NCBI RefSeq assembly: GCF_037038585.1
Contig: NC_092520.1
Span: 17,801,001 to 17,865,000 of the forward strand
Direction: 5' to 3'
DNA length: 64,000 bases
Source of the DNA: Patagioenas fasciata
Taxonomy: Eukaryota > Chordata > Aves > Columbiformes > Columbidae
Part shown: piece after piece, positions 40,801-53,500 of the stretch
How the letters are laid out: each line of letters begins with the position of its first letter
Numbering within the stretch: the first letter of the stretch is position 1
Notes under the pieces: generated by a model
What the model was told of the DNA's origin: nothing
What the model saw: only the letters and a program-made list of their open reading frames with translations
Database searches by the model: none
Program-made: the position numbers and the translations under genes

Positions 40801-43800
40801 TTTGAAAAAAGTTGAGATCTTAAGTTCAAGAGCTTTCCTGCTGTGGAAGTGAATTTCTTTTCAGTAATGTAATTTTTTAGTTTAGATGGAATTACAAAAG
40901 TAAATAAATTAACAGTTCGTTCCTGATTTTTCATTGTCGGTCTACAATCTTCCATACCTATTGAATTACAGTTACTTTGATCCTGACATCTCCAATCTCG
41001 AAGTAATTCCAGAATTAAATACTTGACATGCAATAGAATTAGCTTTTCTCATGTTTTGGTTTTATGCTGAGTTTGCAAGATACAAAAGGGTAAATTTTCT
41101 GCATGTGAGTTTTGCAGAAAATTAATTTGATCTAAAAATACTTACCCTAGAAAGAAAATACTTTCCTAAGAAAGTAGGCTATTATGTACAAACACCTAAT
41201 TGATTGAAACTTTTTCTCTGTGCCAATGAAATATAAACAGAACTTAACTCATTTTTCTCTTTTCATTGTCATTATTTCATCATTGAGGTGAGATGATACA
41301 AGAGATAATGGAGATCTTCAACTCAGATGTCACATATGGACCAGAGTATCTTAGTCCCACATGACGAAGCTAAATCCCGTACCTCAGTCTAGCTAGTAGA
41401 GGAAAGCTTTCTCTCTCCAGCCAGTTATAAACTTTGCACCATTTTTTTTTCGGTAGTCATAATCTAAACTGAGAGTTAGGCACACCTATGTAATAGTTAA
41501 GATATTTGACATGTCTTTTATCTAGCAGCTATGTTCAAGTTTTTAAACTCGTAGTGCTTTTTTAATTGCTGTTTTTCAGCCTTTGCAATAAGAATATCTT
41601 GACCCAGAAAGAAATACCAAACCAGGTTGTTCCTTGGAGTGCTTTTGTCCTTTTTATGGTGCCTTAACTTTACCTTAAGCAAAGTTCTAATTGTTTTTGG
41701 TTTTATTGTTATATTTCAGTAACTCTCATAGCAACAGTAAGCATCTAATCTTTTACTACAAGAGATAATTGCGGAATTATTAGCTAATGATACAGCTATA
41801 GATATGTAGATGCACATTTGGGATGAAGACGTTAATGAAGGATTCAGGTTAAATGCCACTTCTAATTGATGAAGGAGGACAGAATTCATAAATATGAAAA
41901 TGGATCACTTTTAGGTCTAGTGTTAAAACAGTTAGCTAATATCCCTGTTGAACTAACAAATCGGAGTAGCCATATGCCCTTACTGAAGTAAAGAGGAATT
42001 TTTGTTCTATTAGAAAATGGGAAGAAACAGCCATCTTAAACATACTCTTAAGGAATACATATAATATATAAAAGTTTCTTTCTTGTGCTCTATTTAGTCA
42101 CATTTCTAACACTTTTAACCTGGAATTACATCATGTCTGTAAAAACACTTGCACATTCTGGTAATTGATTAAACACAAATGCTTGATAAAATGTGAAAGG
42201 AAAATTTGATTTTGTGATTGAATCTCCTCTTTGAGGGGAAATTGTTTCTTTCTAAAGCCTATCTTAGTCCTTCGTGACTGTTTTTTAATAGAAAATCATA
42301 AAACCATTTGGATTAAAATAGAAACCAGTAGCAAAATACAGAACAGTAAAAAATGAATTTGTGGAGAACAGATGTGTTGAAAATGAGGGACAAATTAACA
42401 ATTATGAAAGCAAAAAACTTGAACCAAGAGCTTTTCATAAATATAAGGCAGAATAAAGGGAAACTATAAGAGCACTTATCTGATTTTGGTTTGGTTCAGT
42501 TTTTTGTTGTTTTGTTTTTTGTTTTGTTTTTTTCCCAGAAGTATCCTTCTGCACACTGAATTTATAATATCATAATTTATTTCTTAATTAGTCTTGTGAA
42601 ATTAAGTTATACGTTCAAAATGAGGGGCTGAAGATAATTTATTTTTGTGTTTTGTTTTGGTTTTTTGAAACAAAACTAAATTTTTTTTCTCAGTCCACAT
42701 TAATAACAGCTTTGGCTTTCCAAGTTAAGGAAGTCTAGCAGAAAGATGTGACAGGAGGGCCAAGGTAAAGTAATTATTATGTAGGTATAAAGAATTTGCT
42801 TTTCAAGGAGTTTCTTGCTGGCACTGCCCATTTCAAATAGCTCCAGTTCTGAAGAGATATGTATTTGTTGCAAGAGTTGGAAGATAGAAGCTATCTTTGT
42901 TCTATGTTGTCAAAAGCTTATTTGGATGTTGTCTGTGCAGGAATTAGTTTAGAGCTCTTACTGGTTTCAAGTAGAGACAGATTTGCAGATTTTTAGACTG
43001 ACTTATGAAATGGCAGAAACTTATCTCAAGTATTTAACATCTCCCCTCAGTAACTGTAAAAAAACCATCCCTACCTGAATTTCCCTGGCTTATTCCCTTT
43101 CTAAGAGAAATTCTTATTTTTAACAAGGCAAATATTTTTATATTTCCTCACTAAAGGTGACAGGTTGCAGTTGTCATGTCAGGTTTTCAGGAAAGTTTAG
43201 GAGTAGGAGACTTGTGCTGCTTCTGTAAGTAGTTGTTTTCTTAAATCAGGTTGATACTCTAAGTTCGAGGCATTCATGCCTGTTTATGTGCTGTGTTGCA
43301 TTTTGATGGAAAATCCAATTGTGTAGTGCATTTAAAAAATGGTTGCTTGCCCTGTATAGTTTTCCTATCTGTTCATCAGAATTGCTGGGGTTTATATTAA
43401 ATATCTAGATCTTTTTCATAGCAAAAAACAATTAAATAAAAACATAGCAAACACATGGAGATAGTATCTGTAAGAGTAGATACAGCTGATGCAGGTGAAT
43501 GGACCATTGAAGTTCATTGGTTTTTCTGTTGTGGACCATGCTCTGCATTTGTTGTTTTGCAATACATTTATCTTCCTCTTGCATCTTTTTTTGTGTCTCT
43601 CCCATTGGCTGGATAAAAGACAATCCCTGCAGTGGCTGCTCCGGAGCTCTGCAGAAGTTGATCTTTCAGCTGGCAAAGCAAATGGCTTTGCAATGTTTGG
43701 GGGATTTTTTTGTGTTTGTGTGTGATTTTGTTGGTTGGTTTGGGTGGGTTTTTTTTGTGGTGTTTTTTTTTTTGTGTGTGTGTTTTTGTTTTTTGTTTTT

Positions 43801-46800
43801 TGTTTTTTTCCTTAAGCGTGTTCATATGTGGTTACTTTCACGGTTATATAGGAGAGATTGATTTCCAAATTTTAAACACTAATGCTACTTTGGTTATCTT
43901 GTGCTGTTTCTTGGACTTCATTTTGAAAGGGAAAGGGAGGGAAGAATGATGCAATGAAGATGATGAAGGGAGTGGAGCATCTCCCTTATGAGGAAAGGTG
44001 GAGGGAGCTGGGTCTCTAGCTTGGAGAAGAGGAGACTGAGGGGTGACCTCATTCATGTTTATAAATATGTAAAGGGTGGGTGCTCTGAGGATGGAGCCAG
44101 GCTCTTCTCGGTGACAACCAATGATGGGACAAGGGGCAATGGGTGCAAACTGGAACACGGGAGGTTCCATTTAAATATGAGAAGAAACTTCTTCTCAGTG
44201 AGGGTGACAGAGCACTGGAACAGGCTGGCCAGGGAGGTTGTGGAGTCTCCTTCTCTGGAGGCATTCAAAACCCACCTGGACACGTTCCTGTGTAACCTCA
44301 TCTGGGTGTTCCTGCTCCAGCAGGGGGGTTGGACTAGATGATCTTTTAAGGTTCCTTCCAATCCCTGACATTCTGTGATGGTGTGTACACAGAAGTGGGT
44401 ATGTTTTAAGTGTGAAAATAAGGGGCTTTTTTACTGCACTTGACTATGAGATTCATGTTCTGGGATAGGCTTCTGTGCAGTGTCCTGACTTCTGCCACTC
44501 TTGTTCAGTGGCTTCATTACTGCAGTAGGAAATCATAATGTAGAAGGACGTACTTGCAGAGTGTGTGCGTTTCAATTGTGAGGACCAATTCCACACAAAA
44601 CACCAAATTTAGAAGTGAGATCTCTCATCAGACTCTTTCAGAGAAACCAGCTCAGTCTGAATCAGATTGTGCTTTCTAAGGTTGCAGAGCTTCCTAGGGG
44701 AGGGTAAAGTTGCATTAGTCAAATCAAGGATGTGTTAGGAAGTATGAATCATGTAGTCAAATTCGTATGGAAGATGAAGATGACTTAAGTACTGGGAATT
44801 GGCTTTTTTCCTCCTCTGTTGTCCAATATAATGTTTATATACCAAGTAGATCCTGATACACCCCCAGGTTCTTCAGTTTCTTAGAGTTGGGAATACTTGC
44901 CCTATAATCACATTTTCACTGAACTGCTATTTCCTACTACTACTCTCTTAATACTTTTATGGTTTGGCAGTGCACATTAGCAATAACATGTGGATAATGT
45001 TGTTTTGTGGTATATCTGATTTAATATGAAGATAGAACTGGGTGTCATCCCCCTTGTCTTGGAAGTTCCATGTGTCTTAACAGCAGCACCATATATACAT
45101 CCATATGTATGCATGTGTATATACATGCAGACCAGTGTATGTGTATTCATACATCTGTATGCTCTTTTATATACGTATTTATATGTGTGTGTAGATATAT
45201 ATGTACACACACATGTTAAATATATATATAGGCCCTCTAGTATGATATTTCATAAAATGTAATAAAATGTTTGAGAGATCTGGTGGCTTGGTAGTACCAC
45301 TATAGTGTAAGGCTATAGATGGTCAGGCATGCATATTTTATGTGGGTGCTCTTGCAGTAGCAACATCTGAGGTTTTTGTTATCTTTTTAGAGTGACAAAA
45401 GAAGATGTAGCTCCATTAAAACACGTTCTATTCCTAAATGTCTGTTACTCTTGAAGAGATCTGAGTGTATTTGACTTTTTTTGACCTTTTTTTTTTTCAT
45501 CTGTAGTTGCATGCTCACAACTTGCAACCATAATGGCTTTATGAAAGAAAGTCTGTTTTTATGTTTGTGTCTTTGGGTTTTGTGTTTATTTTTAGTGTGA
45601 TGCATCATAATCTCATGAGTGTTGAAAAGCAAGTAGAGTTTCTGCCGCTCTGCCAAAATGGAATGATTGCTTTAACTGTTTGATATGTTCTATAAGAGAA
45701 AACTGTTCAAAATGCCATTTTTGTGGGGTAATTTACTTTTTCGCTGAGATACTGTGGCTACTTAGAGCTCTGATAGCTGTGGTCATACAACCTCTTGGAA
45801 AGAGCTTAAGCAAGTAAAAGTTACAAATATTGACACAGACCAGTTAAGAAAGAGTTTCTTATTTTATTACTACTCATAATCTTTTTTTGCTGTTACTGTT
45901 TAGGTACAGGTAAGTACATTTTGTTAGAAGAATTTGGGGTTCCTCAGTCATCTCCATGATTAAGACCCTGGTTATTTAAAATGCTTTTATTTTCTCTACT
46001 CAGAAGCAAGCCCAAACCAGGCACTTGCACCCAGATGTGATTATGTCATTAAGCTCTTCAGTGGCAAGTATATATTACAGTTGAATATTTGGCATAGAAA
46101 GAACATTTAAAAGTAAACTGGAGTGTGAACAAAATTTGAGAGGATCTGGCATTTATTTTTGTATTTTCAGAACAAATGACAAAAAGCATGTATCTGTCTC
46201 AGACCTTACACCACTTGTCTGTAAATTGATTAGATGTATACATTAAATAGGTTGTGACTTCAGATTTTTTTTTTTTTAATCCAATCTGTAAGTCTGTCAA
46301 ACTTGCTATTTCTTCAGTGCCATTTTGGAGGGAGAGCTATCTAATCCAGTATGATTCTTTACTTTCTTTTGTTTAACATTGACTATCAGGGCAGCTTGCT
46401 AAAGTATTAATCACTGTCGTTAGACCAGATCACAGTAATATGATTGAAACCTTAGCAGTTTCTCTGATATTGCAGAGACTGAATGATCCTAATTGCAGAG
46501 AAAATATTAAACGTTATTAAATTATGTCAGTCTTTTAATGACTTTTCCATTTTTACAATCTGGGAAACATTGAATAATGGAAAGGAGGCAACCTCAAATT
46601 TTCTGACATTTTAAAGTTAATGCTGAGGCATTTAAAGTTTTCTGATGTATGCCAAGATAAAACATATCACCGGTAGTTACATGACAAGAGTGGATGTTTA
46701 ACATATATTATCACTGGGTGAACTGCAGGATGGTAGCAGGAAGTGGAGAGGTCACAGAATGCAAATCCAATTTCCAATTCACACCAAAGCAGTGTGAGAT

Positions 46801-49800
46801 AATAGATTTATAAAACATGCTTTGTTAATTTTCTGTCTGGTTCTTCTAAGTTAGTCATTTATCTAGCTAATTATTTGTGTTGCGTTGTCAGTTTCTAAAC
46901 AACTGTACAAGGGTTAGTTGGTCTTAATAGACAATTAGGACTTGGGCATCTGTTGCAGAAAAAATGGTTTCTCTGTATCGGTTTACTTTGGTTTCCTTTA
47001 GAGGTGGTAAAACATGATCAAATATGGCTTGTGTCCTACACCACAAGGATTGTCAGTCCAGGAGCCCAGGGCTCAAACGGTATTCATTCTATACAGTTTG
47101 CTAGTTTGCAGGATTTATGGCGAGCCTGTGTTTCACATAAGTTAGTACATTTCCCATTGTCACTTTGCCTGTTTGCCACCTGAAAGTAAATTGATATATA
47201 TTGATTAGATAATAGTTCTTGGTAACTGACCTGTTCCTTTCATGCAGTTCAAGGCAGTTAAGAATCTGTTCAACTTCTGGGGTTTGGTGTGTGTGTGTGT
47301 GATGGTGCTGTTCAGTTTTTTTGTGTTTGTGTTTTTCTTGTTTTGTTTTGTTTCTTTTTTTTCCCAGGAAATTAGTTGATCATAATGAGCTGGCAGTACT
47401 ATGTTTTATCAATTTCCATAGTTTTGGATGTAGACCACAATATAATCTAGTCAGTTTGTATCTGACCAAAATAATTTGAAGACTGTAAAAACTGAAGTGA
47501 GGAAGGTCAGTCATCTACTCTTCTCACTGTTTTTGGGAGGGCATGTCATGGTTTTAATAACTTCTGGTATAACAGGACAGTTATTGCCTTTAAGTGTATA
47601 TTGTATTACCAAAGCTGACTTATGATTGACCTGAAGTTTGTAACAGTGCAAACAAAATACCAATATGAAGATTTCTCTGTTAGTCCTATTCACTATTGAT
47701 AGCATAATTTACACGAATCTTAATTCCGATTGTCTTTTATCTTCCTACAAATGGAGCTTGTTTGGCTTTTCTATCAGGTAGAAAAATGGGGAAAAAAATA
47801 TAGTATTTTTTTAATTATTCTTCACTCTTACATCTTTTTTTAAATCAATCTTTTATCTCTGTTCTGAGGTTTTGCTGTTTTACAGTAAAAACACAAAGCA
47901 GATTTTTTGGCCTAGTCTTACAAACAATTAATAAAATGCTCACTTGTCATCATAGTGGAAAAGACGGCATTAGATATTTCAGTGTAAGTAGTTTATGAAA
48001 AAAATCCAAGATGCATACACATGGATGTGCAAGTTTATCGGTATATAGCATGTTTACTTTCCATGTGTAATGGTCTTTTCTGGTATAACTCACTATTTCT
48101 CAATCTTCCTGAAATTTCTAGGACATTGCTTTTACAGTTGTGTTAATATTACATTTAATTTGTTCTGTGAACTACTCTAGTTTCAAATCTGCATTACGAT
48201 GTGAGGCTTAAGTGTCTGTTGATTAAAGAAAAAGCAATGAAAATATATCTTGCTCGCAAGGATGAAACCTCTGACTTCTGTTGTGAATATCAAACAAATT
48301 TAGACACCAACTGGAGGAACTGGTTAGAGCTTTGCTGGATGCATTTTGTGTTGGCTGCTGTTCCCTAAGAAACAAGTTAATGAGTGTTATGGCAAGGAGG
48401 CAGAGTTGGACATATTCTAGGGAAAAAGGACTTTTAAAATTAGGATATTTAATAGCTGAACTATCATGTCAATTTTGTTCTAATGCAAATTAACATATAG
48501 GTTTGTATTTGTTAGGCAGTCAGATACTGGGACAAATTGTGATTGGTTAATTGGATGTTATGGAAATAAGCTATAATATGTTTGGGTTGAATTTATTAGT
48601 TTTCTGTTGACTCTCTTGCTTTTCGGTAAGATGATACAGTGTAAAAGCTAAAACTGCTTCTGATATTTAGAGGTTGTCATGCTCTGTAACAAAAATTTTT
48701 CAAGTGTGGAGTTTACAGTAGACTAGAAAAATGTTTTCAGAATTTTAGCTAGTATGAACAAATGCAAGAAGAAAGAATGTGCAATGATTTGTGTGAAGGT
48801 GAGAAAAAGAGTGAATTACAAATGAAAATATATTTTCAAATGAGAGAGAAGGGGCAATATAATTCTGGTCAATATTGAAAAGAATTGAAGTTTGTGTCCC
48901 ATTTCTCTTGAAAAGAAGCTATATGAATTTTGAACGGTGTATTAACAGTAAGTTAGGAAATCAAGTGGCATGGGCAAGTAAGAGCTGTCTATACAAAACA
49001 CTGGAAATAGTTTTAAAGTTTGCATTGCCAAGAACTACCACATTCAAAATTTGTAGCTGTTAATTTTTTTAAGGTTTATGGTGAAGTTATTTTGTTGATG
49101 ACCAAAGAGATATGCATTAGGATTAGGACTGCTAGGTTTAGGGCTGCTAGGGTCTTAGGATAGAAGGCTAATCATAGAAATGTTAAATAAGTTTATTTTT
49201 TAAGATATTAACAGAGGCTAATTGTGAAAAGAAATATTGTTGGATTTTTGACAGAATACTTACCGTAATCATTACATTCAATTTCAAAGCAAGAGAACTC
49301 TCAGTCACAGTGGAGCTTATTTTCATTGATCCGTTTGACCCAGGCAAGTTTGGTTTCATGGTTAATTCAAAAATCTCATCCCTACCCTCCCACCCTGTTG
49401 TCACATTAATAACTTTTGTGCCAGTGGCTCAGTTTTTCTGTCTGCTTAAATGCACTCTCCCAATTCCCAGCAGAATCAAAATCAGCAATTTTCTCATTTC
49501 TTTGAAACTGTTTATCTAGGTTTTTCATAGATCTGTGCCTATCACAGTTTTTCTTCTCTTTGAGAAAACCAGCAAATGTTGAGTGGCTGTTCTTTCAAAG
49601 AGTTTAAATAGTTGATGGGGATATGTATCTTTTCCCATTAATCATAAGCCATCTCTGGAACAAGCTTCCTGTTTTTCTCTGCTTCCAACTCCACTTATTT
49701 TTCAAATCTCATATGAAAACATGTCTTCTCTCTCCTATGTATTCCTAAAATCACAAAATTGAATTTATTCTATTTCATTGAACCCTCGGCTAGTTAGATG

Positions 49801-50470
49801 CTTGACCAATCACATAAATATTGTGCAATTTCCTGATGCTTACCAATTTCAATAAGTAATTTACATACATAAATATTTTTCTCGAAGTGCACACTTTGTG
49901 TGTTACAGGAATCTCACTTTTCCACTCAGATGGACAAGATTACTGTAAATATATTGGATTTATTGGAATCATAACCTACATTCTGGTTCTTCAGAAGCTG
50001 TAAATATGGCTTACAAGAAGGAGTACTTGAAATGCAGTTTTCAGCATTTCAATTTAATTTTTCCACGTAGTGGTATCACCAGCTATCTTTTTGGCTCAGT
50101 GTTTTAAGTATTTCTTTGAGTAACCCTGAATGCTGAGAAACGAGTGCTGGATTATATTAGCAAGGGCTCAGGACTGTATGAACTCAGCTGTGTGGTGTCT
50201 GCTCTGGAGCTTGTTTGATGTATGGAAGTTTAGAAGCACAGAGAGATCAGATGTGCAGTTTTCTACAACCTGCATAGGCATATCTTAAATCTTTTTCCTT
50301 TACTGTTGCGAGTTAAATAGGAAACAATAGTACAATTACATAAGTTTTGATGAGTGTCTGGCCTTATCATTGTTCATTGAAAACAAAGACAGAAAGTATT
50401 CCTAGAAGTGTTTGCATTATATGTGTGTGTTACAATAAAAGCATTTGTACCTTTAAAGAATCTGGTTTTC

Positions 50471-50505
<35 letters not shown>

Positions 50506-53500
50506 GACAGTTCATTTTTATCATGCTTCTCTAGTTTATAGATCTTTTTTGGAGAATTTTCTTACGATTTGCTCTCAGAAAAATACTAAAGTTTGCATGC
50601 ATTAAGGACTTTAGAGCATTTATGTACTAGAATTCCACCTACATGCACACTGCAGCCAAATTTTTAATATTGTAGAGAAGAAGAGACCACAGTACAGTGA
50701 AGTGCAGATACTAAGTTCACAATTTTAGTTATTTAACAGAAGTCTGAAGGTAAAGCCAAAACCTGAGTATAAGAATGTTTATCGTGTTCACAGAATGTCA
50801 GGGACTGGAAGGGACCTCCAAAGATCATCTAGTCCAATCCCCCTGCTGGAGCAGGAACACCCAGATGAGGTTACACAGGAAGGTGTCCAGGGGGGTTTTG
50901 AATGTCTCCAGAGAAGGAGACTCCACAACCTCCCTGGGCAGCCTGTTCCAGTGTTCTGTCACCCTCACTGAGAAGAAGTTCCATTTTGTACCTCTTGCCC
51001 CTTGTCTTATCATTGGTTGTCACCGAGAAGAGCCTGACTCCATCCTCGTGACACTCACCCTTTACATATTTATAAACATGAATGAGGTCACCCCTCAGTC
51101 TCCTCTTCTCCAAGCTAAAGAGACCCAGCTCCCTCCGCCTTTCCTCATAAGGGAGATGCTCCACTCCCTTCACCATCTTTGTTGCTCTGTGCTGGACTCT
51201 CTTGAGCAGTTCTCTGTCCTTCTTGAACTGTTATGTCATTTTTGTGGTGAAAACTTCGCAAGTCTTGGGGAAGATCATCTTAAACTTTGAAAAATGCTTT
51301 TAAGAATAATTTAATACATCTAGTTGATAGCCCTTATAAATACATCTTTCTCTTGCCTTTATTTCCTGTCAGAGGTCTAACTTGCATTCCAGTTTCTTTT
51401 GTATTCTGTTGTGTGGTCTTTTATTTTTCTTGTAGAAAATAATGTGGCTTCATGAAGATGGTGACGATATTGAGACACTTTGTTTTCTTAAATTTTTACA
51501 GAGTAGACTTTGAGATTAGAAAAAGTGCTAAACATTTTTGGTAAACTTCTCTGAGAGGAAAATATAGCAAATAAACACAGAGGATAATACTCTAGGTGGT
51601 CTTAGAAAATTACCATCAGAATAGGAAGCTCAGTTGTTCGGTGAAGGACCCAACTGAAAGGTGATCAACTGGTACTTTATCTTGCCTTGGGCCTCAAATG
51701 ATGAATACTGAAAAGGAGGCTGAGGGGAGACCTTCTCACTCTATACAGCTACCCAAAAGGAGATTGTAGCATGGAGGGTGTTCGTCTCTTCTCACTAGTG
51801 ACAAGTGACAGGATGAGGGGAAACAGCCTCAAGTTACACCAGGAAATGTTGAGACTGGATATTAGGAGAAACTTGTTTGAGGAGAGGGTTGTCAGGCATT
51901 GGAACAGGCTGCCCAGGGAAGTGACTGAGTCAGTGTCCCTGGAGGTGATTAAAAGGCATGTGGGTGTGGCACTTAGGGACATGGTTTAGAGGTGGACTTG
52001 GCAGTGTTAGGTTAACAGTTGGACTCGATTATCTTAAAGGTCTTTTCTGACCTGAATGATTCTGTGGATGATCATATGTAGGCTATATCATGTGTAAGCC
52101 AAAATTGTATCCGAGATAATTGTTAGCCCTAAGGTATGCACATTGGAATAATTTGGCATGAAAGCTCTTTGGTGTATTTTTAATGAAATGCGTTTTTTTG
52201 TAAAGTAGAACTTGGATTGTTAAATTGAAATGGTCATAGTAATAAGTTCAGGTGTTTGTATAATTGTTGATAGGTGACGTTATTTCTGAAACAGCTTGCA
52301 AATAGGAGGTAATTTAGAAATGCAAATTTAAAATCAACTGAATAATTGCTATAGGGATCTTGTTCCCGTTCTCTCAAAGGAAGGCTTTAAATTATGGTAT
52401 TTTCGAGGCTTTTTTGCTCAAAGGAAAAGCAAAAAAGGTAGCATCTAAAAGAAAACTTGCTACTGCTTCTAGTTTTGTCCCCTGCTTGTACCCTGGGTCA
52501 TGAGACACATGAGAACATTGAGAAGGCTTTAGAGAAGGGTCACCAATGTGATTAGAGGATTCAAGAGTTTGACATATGTAGAAATCTTGATGGAGTTGGG
52601 TTTGAGCCTGAAGAGGGAATCTGAGGAGGTCTATTTGAAAGATGGCTGTAGAGAAGATGTAGGTAGCTGTCTTCAGGAGGATGCACAGGAACAGGGCAAA
52701 AGGCAACAGGTTCAGGTTTCTTCAGGAGAAATTCTGTCTGGATTAAAAGAAAAAAAATCTTTACCGTAAGAACAGTAAACCGCTGGAATAAGTTGCTCAG
52801 AGAAGGGGTGAAAGACTCCGCTTGACAGGGCCGTGAGTAACCTAACATAAGGCTTTGTTTTCAACAGAAGATTGCACCAGATGGTCTCCAGAAGTCCTTT
52901 CCAACTTAAATTTTTCCTTCATTCTGTGAATCTATCTTTCTGTGATATTCAAGCAAATATGGAGAAATGGGCTAGGCAGGCTCTGGTACTGCAAGTAATT
53001 TGTGGAGAATAATAGTCCTGTCTCCTCTAGTGTGATCCATTCCTCAGAGCAAAGTGACCGTGCTGTGTTAAGGAAGAAATGGGAGGGGGATGGCAATTTG
53101 GGAGAAGGTGTTGCCTGAGCTTTTCAGAGGAGGGACATGACGGATGGCCAGAGTAGAGAGAAAAGTACTGTGTAAATTTGAACAGGAGTGTTGAGAAGGG
53201 TAGATGAACAGTTGAAGAAACCTAGGACAAGAAAAGGGGGTAAGTGAGGAGTGAGAAGGTGGTACCATGTGGGTTTGATGTACAGTTGGTATACTAAACA
53301 GTCAGGTATTGAGTGTGTTCACCATGCATGCTAAGGTTTGGTTCGTGGGAGGACTGACAATGCGTGAGGCATTATACACCTCCAGGTGCTGAAGGTGGGT
53401 AGTGTGGGGAGTCCTGGACAGTCTTCTCTGGTAGGGTGAGTAGCTCAGGGTCACTGAAAACAGGAGAGCTCTCTGAAAGTAATGGAGGAGAAAGAGTACA

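Noticed and set aside
43489-43949. Phe/Val/Cys-rich frames that look like membrane proteins
   Set aside because: They translate a GT- and T-rich low-complexity tract; not a gene.
44977-45262. Tyr/Cys/His-rich frames near 45 kb
   Set aside because: They are readings of a degenerate TA/TG repeat.
51771-51989. A 72-codon frame with a clean start
   Set aside because: It is the end of a CR1 reverse-transcriptase ORF, not a host gene.
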